A stretch of DNA of 10,890 nucleotides from an uncultured Sulfurovum sp. (GCA_947311605.1 CAMZLC010000186.1:1-10890); one strand, 5' to 3'; numbered from the stretch's first letter, positions 1 through 6,585 are shown. Notes: generated by a model not told the origin, from the sequence alone. Translations and numbers: made by a program.

Positions 1-3
1 AGA

Positions 4-107
4 TTCTGCAAAGGCTTAGTGCATGGGTGTTTGCAAAGTATTTGAGGTTCACCCGTAGGTGAATCGATGATACTTTGTGAATGCCCATGTGCTAATGCTT
101 TGTAGAA
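4..107 (+). other. Long imperfect hairpin (50-nt arms, 4-nt loop), candidate structured RNA or repeat element
   Basis: The arms 4-53 and 58-107 are equal in length and fold on a 4-nt loop, CGTA (54-57), closed by TTCACC/GGTGAA. Compared base by base, 36 of 50 positions are exact complements. Nine of the 14 differences become G:U pairs if the plus strand is RNA, so 45 of 50 positions can pair with no gaps. The five real mismatches sit in two internal loops (arm positions 11-12 and 40-42). On the minus strand the same nine differences would be A:C clashes. No T-run follows, so it is not a standard terminator. Its place just before livG suggests a leader, an mRNA-stabilising element behind an unseen upstream gene, a small RNA, or one copy of a dispersed palindromic element. 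The structure is visible in the sequence; the function is not known. Confidence 0.75.
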
Positions 108-131
108 GAGGGGTGATCTCTAATGCATAGT

Positions 132-161
132 TTGGGTTGAAATCTTAGATGTGGGTATACA
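132..161 (+). promoter_or_regulatory. Weak promoter candidate and ribosome binding site region for livG
   Basis: TTGGGT (132-137) and TATACA (156-161) are separated by 18 nt, a loose sigma70-type match that would give a leader of about 15 nt. A good Shine-Dalgarno, GAGGGA (172-177), follows, 5 nt from the livG GTG. Campylobacterota promoters often lack a real -35, so only the -10-like box counts for much. The operon may equally be transcribed from a promoter outside the window, with this region as an internal leader. Confidence 0.25.
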
Positions 162-182
162 ACTACATGAAGAGGGATTAAT

Positions 183-956
183 GTGCTAGAAGTCAAGGGG
201 TTAAGTAAGCATTTCGGCGGTGTAGTCGCGGTGTCCGAGTACCATCTCACTCTGGACAAAAAAGAGATATTGGGTCTAATAGGACCAAATGGGGCAGGTA
301 AAACTACCGTATTCAACTTGCTGTCCGGCAATATTAAGCCATCAAAAGGAGAGATTATTTTTGATGGCAAAGAGATTACAAACTACTCCTCTGCCCAGAC
401 AGCAAAGGTAGGACTCGCAAGAACATTTCAAAACATCAAGCTCTTTGGAGAGCTCTCTGTTCTGGAGAATATCAAGGTCGGTTTACATATGCGCAATGGG
501 AGCTCGTTTTTCCACACCTTCCTCCATACCCCAAGGTTCACAAAATCAGAGAAGGAGATTACTGGCAAGGTCATAGAGTTGGCACAGTTGATGGGAATTG
601 AGCCGATATTGCATCATCAGGCAAGTGACCTACCCTACGGAGAGCAGAGAAAAATGGAAATAGCCCGAGCACTGGCTACAAATCCTAAAATTTTGATGCT
701 GGATGAACCAGCTGCCGGCATGAATCCTCAAGAGACAAACAGCCTCATGAATACGATCAAAAAGATCTTTGAAGATTTTGGCATTACTATCCTCATTGTC
801 GAGCACGATATAAAATTTATTATGAACCTCTGTAGTAGAATTCAAGTATTGGATCAAGGTCGCCTCATAGAAGAGGGGACGCCTCAGCAAGTCAAAAACT
901 CAAAAAAAGTCATCGAGGCGTATCTCGGTACCCCAAAGAAGGACAAGCGATGTTAA
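183..956 (+). CDS. livG: Branched-chain amino-acid ABC transporter, ATP-binding protein LivG
   Basis: One of two cytoplasmic ATPases that power the LIV-type (HAAT family) importer for leucine, isoleucine, valine and related amino acids. In the 257 residues one sees Walker A GPNGAGKT (34-41), Q-loop Gln83 in ARTFQN, ABC signature LPYGEQ (150-155), Walker B ILMLDEP (170-176, catalytic Glu175) and switch His208 in VEHD. The motif RTFQNIKLF and the length are typical of LivG. The signature carries Pro-Tyr where canonical ATPases have Ser-Gly; LivG proteins often have a Tyr there. The start is GTG at 183, 5 nt after GAGGGA. An ATG at 181 overlaps it but reads only Met-Cys-stop. It overlaps livF by 7 nt. 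A urea or amide importer of the same family (UrtD) is the main alternative, but no urea genes are seen. Confidence 0.93.
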   Translation: MLEVKGLSKHFGGVVAVSEYHLTLDKKEILGLIGPNGAGKTTVFNLLSGNIKPSKGEIIFDGKEITNYSSAQTAKVGLARTFQNIKLFGELSVLENIKVGLHMRNGSSFFHTFLHTPRFTKSEKEITGKVIELAQLMGIEPILHHQASDLPYGEQRKMEIARALATNPKILMLDEPAAGMNPQETNSLMNTIKKIFEDFGITILIVEHDIKFIMNLCSRIQVLDQGRLIEEGTPQQVKNSKKVIEAYLGTPKKDKRC

Positions 957-1678
957 AGATTAAAAATATTGATGTCTATAGGGGCTCAACGCACGTGTTA
1001 CATCATCTAAACCTTGAGGTAAAAGATGGAGAGATCGTATCACTCATAGGGGCAAACGGAGCCGGTAAAACAACTACATTGAGAACCATATCCGGTCTAT
1101 TAAGACCAAAAAACGGTGAGATACTATACAAAACAGACACAAACTCTCATCCGATCGATACGACCTCTTTGCCACCCAATGAGATCGTCAAACTAGGCAT
1201 ATCCCATACACCAGAGGGCAGAGGAATATTCCCTCAGCTTACCGTCAAAGAAAATCTCCTGGTGGGTGCCTACAACAGAGTGGATGATCAGATAGAGAGT
1301 GATCTTCTCTCAATGTACAACATGTTTCCTATACTCCAAAAGAGATCCAGACTCGATGCTGGAAAACTCTCTGGGGGTGAGCAGATGATGCTCTCTCTAG
1401 GAAGAGCACTGATGAGCAGACCTAAATTTTTGATACTAGATGAGCCATCCCTGGGTCTTGCTCCCTTGATAGTTGAGCAGATCTTTGATATGCTCAAGCG
1501 TATCAATGAACAGGGGGTAACTATTTTGCTTGTTGAACAAAATGCCGTCATGGCTCTTGAGCTCTCAAGTAGAGCCTATGTGCTTGAAACAGGAAGAATT
1601 GTACTAGAAGGAGAGAGTGCAGATCTCATCACCAACAAAAAGGTGCAGGATGCCTATCTGGGAGGAGCAGAATCATGA
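950..1678 (+). CDS. livF: Branched-chain amino-acid ABC transporter, ATP-binding protein LivF
   Basis: Second ATPase of the importer, expected to pair with LivG under the LivH-LivM membrane dimer. The 242 residues show Walker A GANGAGKT (34-41), the LivF-typical block PEGRGIFPQLTVKENL (88-103), a canonical signature LSGGEQ (140-145) and Walker B FLILDEP (160-166, Glu165). At the switch-histidine position it has Gln197 in LLVEQNA, which is usual for LivF, so the dimer probably has one His-type and one Gln-type site. The ATG at 950 lies inside the last codons of livG (stop 954-956), so translation is probably coupled. The stop overlaps the livH start as ATGA. Confidence 0.93.
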   Translation: MLKIKNIDVYRGSTHVLHHLNLEVKDGEIVSLIGANGAGKTTTLRTISGLLRPKNGEILYKTDTNSHPIDTTSLPPNEIVKLGISHTPEGRGIFPQLTVKENLLVGAYNRVDDQIESDLLSMYNMFPILQKRSRLDAGKLSGGEQMMLSLGRALMSRPKFLILDEPSLGLAPLIVEQIFDMLKRINEQGVTILLVEQNAVMALELSSRAYVLETGRIVLEGESADLITNKKVQDAYLGGAES

Positions 1679-2571
1679 GTTTTGACTACATTGTCCAACA
1701 GATTGCAAACGGAATAACCCTTGGAAGCATGTATGCTCTTGTGGCGGTTGGCTTCTCTATGATATATGGTATCATGAGGCTTATCAACTTTGCACATGGC
1801 GATATTGTGATGATAGGTGCTTTTACTACACTGTACCTTCTTCAAAATATAGGTCTTCCTCTACCTATCGTGGCCATCATGGTACTTATTGTTGGATTTG
1901 GGGTGGGGATGCTTGTAGAAAAAAGTATCTTTTTGCCTATGAGAGGCTCTCCTCAGGTTACAGGCTTTATTGCCTCTTTGTCGCTATCCATTATGTTACA
2001 AAATTTTGGGATTTTGATCTTGAGTGCGCAACCAAGAAATTTTAACTTTCCTGAGTATATGAACAGTATTATTACAGTAAGCACTATCAAATTCAAGGTG
2101 CTTGATGTGGTCATTATCGTTACGACCATTGTGCTCGTAATCGCATTGCTTCTGCTTATCAACAAAACCAAGCTGGGCATTGCCATCAGAGCCACCGCGC
2201 AAAACCTTGATGTTGCCAGACTCATGGGCATCAATATCAACAGAGTCATTATGCTGACATTTGCCATTGGCAGTGCCATCGCTGCTGTTGCAGGTCTTAT
2301 GTGGGGAGGCAAGTTTGGCCAGATTGATCCTCTCATGGGGTATATTCCAGGACTTAAGGCCTTTGTTGCTGCTGTGATAGGAGGTGTAGGTTCTATTCCC
2401 GGGGCTATTCTCGGAGGATTTATACTCGGTATCAGCGAAGTGCTCTTTGTGGGGCTGATGCCTCCGGAGTATTCCTCATTCAGAGATGCATTTGTATTTA
2501 TCATCCTGATAGTAATCCTGATAGTGATGCCAAATGGTCTACTTGGTAAAAATATGGAGGATAGGGCATGA
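1675..2571 (+). CDS. livH: Branched-chain amino-acid ABC transporter, permease LivH
   Basis: First inner-membrane permease of the LIV importer, 298 residues, almost entirely hydrophobic and likely with eight or so membrane helices. Family landmarks: the N-terminal block NGITLGSMYALVAVGFSMIY (12-31) followed by INFAHGD (37-43); the cytoplasmic segment LGIAIRATAQNLDVARLMGI (167-186), which contacts the ATPases; GLKAFVAAVIGGVGSIPGAI (226-245); and the closing MPNGLLG (285-291). The ATG at 1675 overlaps the livF stop by 4 nt and the gene overlaps livM by 4 nt, so livF, livH and livM are probably made in matched amounts. A 214-aa open frame on the opposite strand is a composition shadow. Confidence 0.93.
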   Translation: MSFDYIVQQIANGITLGSMYALVAVGFSMIYGIMRLINFAHGDIVMIGAFTTLYLLQNIGLPLPIVAIMVLIVGFGVGMLVEKSIFLPMRGSPQVTGFIASLSLSIMLQNFGILILSAQPRNFNFPEYMNSIITVSTIKFKVLDVVIIVTTIVLVIALLLLINKTKLGIAIRATAQNLDVARLMGININRVIMLTFAIGSAIAAVAGLMWGGKFGQIDPLMGYIPGLKAFVAAVIGGVGSIPGAILGGFILGISEVLFVGLMPPEYSSFRDAFVFIILIVILIVMPNGLLGKNMEDRA

Positions 2572-3548
2572 TTAAAATAAGCAAACAGGGGCATCATTTG
2601 ATAGTATTGATCACTGTCTTGATGCTCTTTTCATATCTAATGCAAAACTATGCAGATGAGCATATACTCATGGTAGCAAATTTTATAGGGATCAGTATCA
2701 TACTGGCTGTCAGCCTAAACCTGACAAATGGTTTTACGGGTCTTTTTTCTCTAGGTCATCCTGCATTTATGGCTATTGGAGGATACACTACTGCCATACT
2801 CACATTCCCTATAGCCAAAAGAGCTCTTTTTCTTCCCGATTTTCCTGAACAGTTGGCAAATATTCAGCTCTCGTTTGTGCCCGCCCTTTTGATAGGTGGT
2901 CTTCTGGCGGCGACTATTGCTGCTTTGGTTGGATTTTCAGTATTGAGGCTAAAGGGTCACTATTTGGCTGTTGCGACTATGGGATTTCTAATCATAGTTC
3001 AGGTAATGATCAACAACTTTGATTCTATCACCAGGGGTCCTACAGGTCTCAATGGGCTTGAGGAGTTCACCACGATCTACTGGGTATATGGCTGGGTATT
3101 TGTGACCATCTATACCGCATGGAAAGTTAAATTTTCTTCTCTAGGGAGATCCATGCTGGCCATCAGAGAGGATGAGATTGCCTCAAAGTCACTCGGTATC
3201 AATCTCTTCTCTACCAGAAATCTCGCTTTTGTACTTGGTGCTTTCTTTGCGGGTATAGCCGGTGGCCTGTGGGCACATTTGGTCACTGCTCTGACGCCCA
3301 ATACTTTTTCCCTGATCATGTCATTCAACATTGTTCTGATAGTTGTAGTGGGTGGTACAGGAAGCATCACAGGAAGCATCATTGCGGCGATACTCTTTAC
3401 GCTCTTTACTGAGCTACTCAAGCCTATTGAGGAGAGCTTCTCGCTCTTTGGATTGAGTCAGATCATCATTGCTGTTATCTTGATATTGGTTTTAATATTT
3501 AAGCCCAAAGGGCTATTTGGATCCAGTGAGCCTGAATTTTTGAGATAA
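2568..3548 (+). CDS. livM: Branched-chain amino-acid ABC transporter, permease LivM
   Basis: Second permease, partner of LivH in the transmembrane channel; 326 residues with about nine or ten hydrophobic segments. Recognisable LivM blocks are NGFTGLFSLGHPAFMAIGGY (54-73), VLRLKGHYLAVATMGF (125-140), TRGPTGLNG (155-163), the ATPase-contacting loop SSLGRSMLAIREDEIASKSL (190-209), and the C-terminal FKPKGLFG (311-318). The start ATG overlaps the livH stop (ATGA). It is the last liv gene here and its stop lies 8 bp from that of fabH on the other strand. The periplasmic binding protein that gives substrate specificity is absent and may lie upstream of position 1 or elsewhere in the genome, so the exact amino-acid range cannot be read from this window. 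Confidence 0.93.
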   Translation: MIKISKQGHHLIVLITVLMLFSYLMQNYADEHILMVANFIGISIILAVSLNLTNGFTGLFSLGHPAFMAIGGYTTAILTFPIAKRALFLPDFPEQLANIQLSFVPALLIGGLLAATIAALVGFSVLRLKGHYLAVATMGFLIIVQVMINNFDSITRGPTGLNGLEEFTTIYWVYGWVFVTIYTAWKVKFSSLGRSMLAIREDEIASKSLGINLFSTRNLAFVLGAFFAGIAGGLWAHLVTALTPNTFSLIMSFNIVLIVVVGGTGSITGSIIAAILFTLFTELLKPIEESFSLFGLSQIIIAVILILVLIFKPKGLFGSSEPEFLR

Positions 3549-3561
3549 CCTCTACTTCAGG
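3531..3561. terminator. Weak shared hairpin at the livM/fabH convergence
   Basis: CCTGAA (3531-3536) can pair with TTCAGG (3556-3561) across a 19-nt loop that contains the livM stop. The stem is only 6 bp and neither side has a convincing T-run after it. It is the only inverted repeat I see at the junction of the two converging operons, so it is listed as a poor terminator candidate. Rho-dependent ending or overlapping 3' ends are just as likely. Confidence 0.2.
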
Positions 3562-4579
3562 TATAGACTCTCTTTCCTGCAAAAGGCAGCAGTGCACTCG
3601 CCCATGTCAATCCGCCGCCAAAGGTATCCAGCAGCATCAATTCCCCATATTTGAGCTTGCCTGATTCATAGAGATCATTGATCGCCATGGGAATGGAAGC
3701 CGCTGAAGTATTTCCGTATTTATGGACGGTGACCACCACTTGGTCTTCCCGCATGTTGAGTGCATCACCTACAGCTTTGATGATGCGGTAGTTCGCCTGA
3801 TGGGGGATGAAATGGGGGATATCTTTTGCCTGAATATCATTCTGTGCTAAAATCTCTTTGACATCTTTGGTGAGGGTTTTGACCGCCAGCTTGAAGGTTT
3901 CATTGCCTTTCATCTGCACGAAGTTCAGCCCTGCATCCAGTGTTTTCTGACTCATAGGATTGACGGAGCCTGGTGCCGGTGTTACCAGAAAATCCGCATA
4001 GGCACCATCGGCACTGGCATGAACATCCACAAAAGCCTCTTCCCTATCTGTCGTTGCAGAGATCACAGCTGCACCCGCACCATCACCAAAGAGAATACAG
4101 GTGCCCCTGTCTGTCCAGTCCACAATGGATGAGAATTTCTCGGCACCAATAATGAGTACATTTTTTTTCATCCCAGACTCTATAAACGCTTTGGCAATTG
4201 AAAGCAGGTAGACAAATCCGCTGCAGGCGGCAGAGATATCCAATGCCTGTACATTGTGGATACCCAGTTTGTCGGAAATGATACAAGCAGTCGAAGGCAT
4301 ATTGAAGTAATCAGGGGTTACGGTGGCGCAGAGGACAAGATCTATCTCCTCTTTGGCGATACCCGCACGCTCTATGGCTATTGTAGCCGCTTTGGCCCCC
4401 ATATCACTGGTAGATTCATCCTCAGCAGCAATGCGTCTCTCCTTGATCCCTGTACGCTTGGTAATCCACGCGTCAGTGGTATCGATCATTTTCTCTAGAT
4501 CTGCATTGCTGAGAATCTTTTTAGGCGCATAGGCACCTATGGAACGGAAAGCAGCAAACGGTGGTAGCGCTCTTGACAT
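3557..4579 (-). CDS. fabH: 3-oxoacyl-ACP synthase III (KAS III) FabH
   Basis: Condenses acetyl-CoA with malonyl-ACP to give acetoacetyl-ACP, the first step of type II fatty-acid synthesis in the cytoplasm. The catalytic triad is visible: Cys119 in DISAACSGF, His260 in HFIPHQANYR and Asn290 in KYGNTSAASIP. The motifs TRTGI-like KRTGIKERR (41-49) and LFGDGAGAAV (163-172) and the C-terminal DTFGGGLTWAS also fit. At 340 residues it is slightly longer than the usual 315-335, because of a short N-terminal stretch before AFRSIGAYAP. The ATG at 4579 is preceded by AAGGA at a 6-nt gap, part of which is the plsX stop codon, so it depends on plsX translation. It is the last gene of the ndk-DUF177-rpmF-plsX-fabH unit. 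A run of eight A on its coding strand (4161-4168) is intact in frame. Confidence 0.95.
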   Translation of the reverse strand: MSRALPPFAAFRSIGAYAPKKILSNADLEKMIDTTDAWITKRTGIKERRIAAEDESTSDMGAKAATIAIERAGIAKEEIDLVLCATVTPDYFNMPSTACIISDKLGIHNVQALDISAACSGFVYLLSIAKAFIESGMKKNVLIIGAEKFSSIVDWTDRGTCILFGDGAGAAVISATTDREEAFVDVHASADGAYADFLVTPAPGSVNPMSQKTLDAGLNFVQMKGNETFKLAVKTLTKDVKEILAQNDIQAKDIPHFIPHQANYRIIKAVGDALNMREDQVVVTVHKYGNTSAASIPMAINDLYESGKLKYGELMLLDTFGGGLTWASALLPFAGKRVYT

Positions 4580-4587
4580 GGTATTCC

Positions 4588-5619
4588 TTATTCTGCACTC
4601 TGTTGAATTCTGTCTTGTCCGGCGATGAGTAATGATTCTATCCGGCTATTTACATTGGATCGTGTATAGCTGATCGCTTGAAAAATGGCATTTTTGACAG
4701 CCTTGGCGCTGGAGCTGCCATGTCCGATGATCGCACAACCATCAATGCCAAGCAGCGGTGCACCGCCATACTCGGCATAGTCTACCTCTTTTTTCAGATT
4801 GCTGAAAACTTTTCGCTTCATCAACAATGCGCCGACCTTGGCCGGAAGTGATTTGCGTATCTGCTGTTTCATCATAGAGAAGATAGTCGTCACAACCCCC
4901 TCACTCGTCTTGAGAAGAATATTGCCGGTAAAGCCGTCTGTAACCACCACATCAATCTCACCGTTGAAGATATCTCTTCCCTCTACATTGCCCTGAAAGT
5001 TATCTATGGCCTGAAGCATACCAAAAGCCTCTTTGGTCAGCTCATTGCCTTTGCCCTCTTCTGAACCGTTAGAGAGGAGTCCTACACGGGGGTTTGGAAT
5101 ACCGAGTACCTCCTGGGCATAGGCTTCTCCCATGGCACCAAACTCATAAAGATTTTGCGCTTTGCACTCTACTACTGCACCCACATCCAATACCAGCGTT
5201 TTTCTACCTACATCGGTAGGCATCAGTGTGGCCAGTGCTGGTTTGGAGATATGTGGCAAGCGTCCGATACGCAGTGTTGCCAGTGCCATAGTTGCGCCGC
5301 TGTGACCGGCAGAGACCACACCATCTGCCTCACCATCCCGTACCAGCTCTACCGCTTTGTAGATCGAGCTCTCTTTGCGCTTCAGCGCATCTGTGGCTGA
5401 ATCACTCATACTGACTACATCAGTGGCGTTAATAATTTCTACTTTGTCTTGATAATAAAGAGGAAGATAGGAGAGTATCTCTTCTCTGTCACCTACAAGT
5501 ATAGGTACGAAATTTCTCTCATTGAGTGCCTGCACGCATCCATCAATAATAGGCTCGGGACCAAAATCCCCTCCCATTGCATCGATAGCGATGCGCACAG
5601 TTCTGTTGTCGGGTGACAT
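4588..5619 (-). CDS. plsX: Phosphate acyltransferase PlsX
   Basis: Converts acyl-ACP to acyl-phosphate, the acyl donor that PlsY uses to make lysophosphatidic acid; a peripheral enzyme at the start of phospholipid synthesis. The 343 residues carry the family blocks IAIDAMGGDFGPEP (10-23), VSAGHSGATMA (102-112), LDVGAVVECKAQNL (144-157), SNGSEEGKGNEL (183-194), VVTDGFTGNILLKTSEG (225-241), YGGAPLLGIDG (284-294) and GHGSSSAKAVKNAI (299-312). The start ATG shares one base with the rpmF stop (TAATG) and has only a weak Shine-Dalgarno, so it is likely translated by ribosomes arriving from rpmF. The gap to fabH is 8 nt. The plsX-fabH pairing matches the function, since both act where new acyl chains enter lipid synthesis. 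Confidence 0.95.
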   Translation of the reverse strand: MSPDNRTVRIAIDAMGGDFGPEPIIDGCVQALNERNFVPILVGDREEILSYLPLYYQDKVEIINATDVVSMSDSATDALKRKESSIYKAVELVRDGEADGVVSAGHSGATMALATLRIGRLPHISKPALATLMPTDVGRKTLVLDVGAVVECKAQNLYEFGAMGEAYAQEVLGIPNPRVGLLSNGSEEGKGNELTKEAFGMLQAIDNFQGNVEGRDIFNGEIDVVVTDGFTGNILLKTSEGVVTTIFSMMKQQIRKSLPAKVGALLMKRKVFSNLKKEVDYAEYGGAPLLGIDGCAIIGHGSSSAKAVKNAIFQAISYTRSNVNSRIESLLIAGQDRIQQSAE

Positions 5620-5771
5620 TAGGCTTTATATTCACCTGTTGTCATGTTCATGTGATGAGGCATTCTCCAGGTGCCGTCGGCATCTTTAACCGGTCTTGGA
5701 AGTGTCAATTTATAGTGTGTTCTTCTCTTTGCTGCTCTTGTTTTGCTTACGCGTCTTTTAGGTACTGCCAT
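5619..5771 (-). CDS. rpmF: 50S ribosomal protein L32 (cysteine-free type)
   Basis: The 50-residue product begins MAVPKRRVSKTRAAKRRTH, the diagnostic basic N-terminus of bL32, and continues with KLTLPRPVKDADGTWRMPHH and a GEYK end. It is a small structural protein of the large ribosomal subunit. The two CxxC pairs that bind zinc in many L32 proteins are absent, so this is the C-minus, zinc-independent form, also known in Campylobacter and Helicobacter. Two adjacent ATG codons exist. The second (5771) is chosen because it gives the conserved MAVPK start and lies 6 nt after AAGGA, whereas the first is only 3 nt away. It is 13 nt from the DUF177 gene upstream and overlaps plsX by one base. Confidence 0.95.
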   Translation of the reverse strand: MAVPKRRVSKTRAAKRRTHYKLTLPRPVKDADGTWRMPHHMNMTTGEYKA

Positions 5772-5784
5772 CATTATTCCTTTG

Positions 5785-6159
5785 TTAAAATTCTATTTCT
5801 AGTATCTCTTCACTCTCGTCACATTCTGGACAATAGTGATACATACTTTTTTGGAGATTCATTTCGCTCTCAAGGATGTACGTGATATCTATCACGCCAT
5901 CTAAAAACTCAATTATATCCAAATCCTCTTTATCTTTACACATCTCATCACTGAGTGTCAATGCAAGCGGGCTCTTCAGCATTTTTGTATAGTGTTTGCC
6001 ACACCTGTCACACACCAGAGAGATCTCGCCCTCCAATGTGGACAGGAGTGCGACACGGTGATGAGCGCTTTTCTTGAGCGTTCCCTCTAGGGTCAGCCCT
6101 TCAAGCGTGCATTCAAAAGGTTTTGGCGCAGCGCCAACCTTTTCAAACTGTATCTTCAT
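5785..6159 (-). CDS. DUF177 / YceD-family protein
   Basis: A 124-residue soluble protein of the YceD (DUF177) family, recognised by its core ISLVCDRCGKHYTKMLKSPL (46-65), with Cys50 and Cys53, a second pair Cys110-Cys113 (YCPECDE), an acidic C-terminus and its place directly before rpmF. The four cysteines could form a zinc site. YceD in E. coli is linked to 23S rRNA accumulation and its gene sits next to rpmF, so a role in large-subunit biogenesis is likely by analogy. The start is unusual: there is no Shine-Dalgarno ahead of the ATG, and the reading frame is the same as that of ndk, separated only by the ndk TAG and four sense codons. A strong hairpin covers codons about 6-15. Reinitiation after ndk is the simplest explanation. 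Confidence 0.85.
   Translation of the reverse strand: MKIQFEKVGAAPKPFECTLEGLTLEGTLKKSAHHRVALLSTLEGEISLVCDRCGKHYTKMLKSPLALTLSDEMCKDKEDLDIIEFLDGVIDITYILESEMNLQKSMYHYCPECDESEEILEIEF
6115..6143 (-). promoter_or_regulatory. Strong GC-rich hairpin at the 5' end of the DUF177 coding region
   Basis: On the minus strand TTGGCGC and GCGCCAA are perfect 7-bp arms around one T, and the stem continues as AAAAGG with CCTTTT after a 2-nt bulge, giving 13 pairs. It begins 16 nt after the A of the DUF177 start codon and ends in TTTT. In such a position it could slow initiation, act as a leaky terminator or attenuator behind ndk, or just reflect the coding of Glu-Lys-Val-Gly-Ala-Ala-Pro-Lys-Pro-Phe. A single-base loop is tight, so in RNA the innermost pairs would open to form a larger loop. 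Confidence 0.4.
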
Positions 6160-6171
6160 CTGTTTTGATGA

Positions 6172-6585
6172 CTAGACGATCTCTCTCTGTGCGAAAAAGA
6201 AGCTGATCTCAATTGCAGCATTTTCAAGAGAATCACTGCCATGCACTGCATTGGCATCAATACTCTCGGCAAAGTCTGCTCTAATCGTGCCAGCCGCTGC
6301 CTCTTTGGGATTGGTTGCCCCCATAAGCTCTCTGTTTTTTGCCATGGCACTCTCACCCTCAAGCACCGTTACCACCACGGGGCCAGAGATCATAAACTCA
6401 ACCAATTCACCAAAGAAAGGTCTCTCCGAATGTACCGCATAAAATGCTTCTGCATCTGCACGGCTCAGCTGGATCTTTTTGGTCGCGGCGATTCTCAATC
6501 CCGCCTCTTCAAATCGAGCAAGAATCTGCCCTACAACGTTTTTTGCTACTGCATCCGGCTTGATAATGGATAGTGTTCGCTCCAT
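6172..6585 (-). CDS. ndk: Nucleoside diphosphate kinase
   Basis: Transfers the gamma-phosphate between nucleoside triphosphates and diphosphates through a phospho-histidine, keeping NTP and dNTP pools balanced. The 137-residue product has full family length. It begins ERTLSIIKPDAV (2-13), shows SERPFFGELVEFM (53-65) and SGPVV (67-71), and has the active-site block NAVHGSDS (112-119) with His115. The start ATG has GAGGAA 5 nt upstream. It is the first gene of the unit that runs to fabH, with a promoter candidate about 80 nt upstream. I recall the same order, with fdxA before it, in Campylobacter jejuni. Confidence 0.96.
   Translation of the reverse strand: MERTLSIIKPDAVAKNVVGQILARFEEAGLRIAATKKIQLSRADAEAFYAVHSERPFFGELVEFMISGPVVVTVLEGESAMAKNRELMGATNPKEAAAGTIRADFAESIDANAVHGSDSLENAAIEISFFFAQREIV

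Noticed and set aside
83..103. 12-nt match CTAATGCTTTGT between the hairpin and the ndk leader (minus strand, near 6643-6654)
   Set aside because: Several 12-nt matches are expected by chance in a window of this size, and the flanks do not continue the match.
4..107. SRP RNA, tRNA-like or integron attC identity for the long hairpin
   Set aside because: The loop CGTA and stem lack the SRP GGAA tetraloop and asymmetric-loop motif; there is no T-loop/anticodon pattern; there are no attC core sites or integron genes nearby.
1953..2597. 214-aa open frame on the minus strand opposite livH
   Set aside because: It is the shadow of a strongly biased membrane-protein gene; livH has full family motifs and the antisense product matches nothing I know and has no proper ribosome site.
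3500..3516. AGCCC-AAA-GGGCT hairpin near the end of livM
   Set aside because: It encodes the conserved LivM C-terminal motif KPKGLFG and no T-run follows, so it is most likely coding sequence.
4161..4168. Run of eight A (coding strand) in fabH as a phase-variation tract
   Set aside because: The frame is intact on both sides, the Lys-Lys codons fit the family, and fabH is normally essential, so switching is unlikely.
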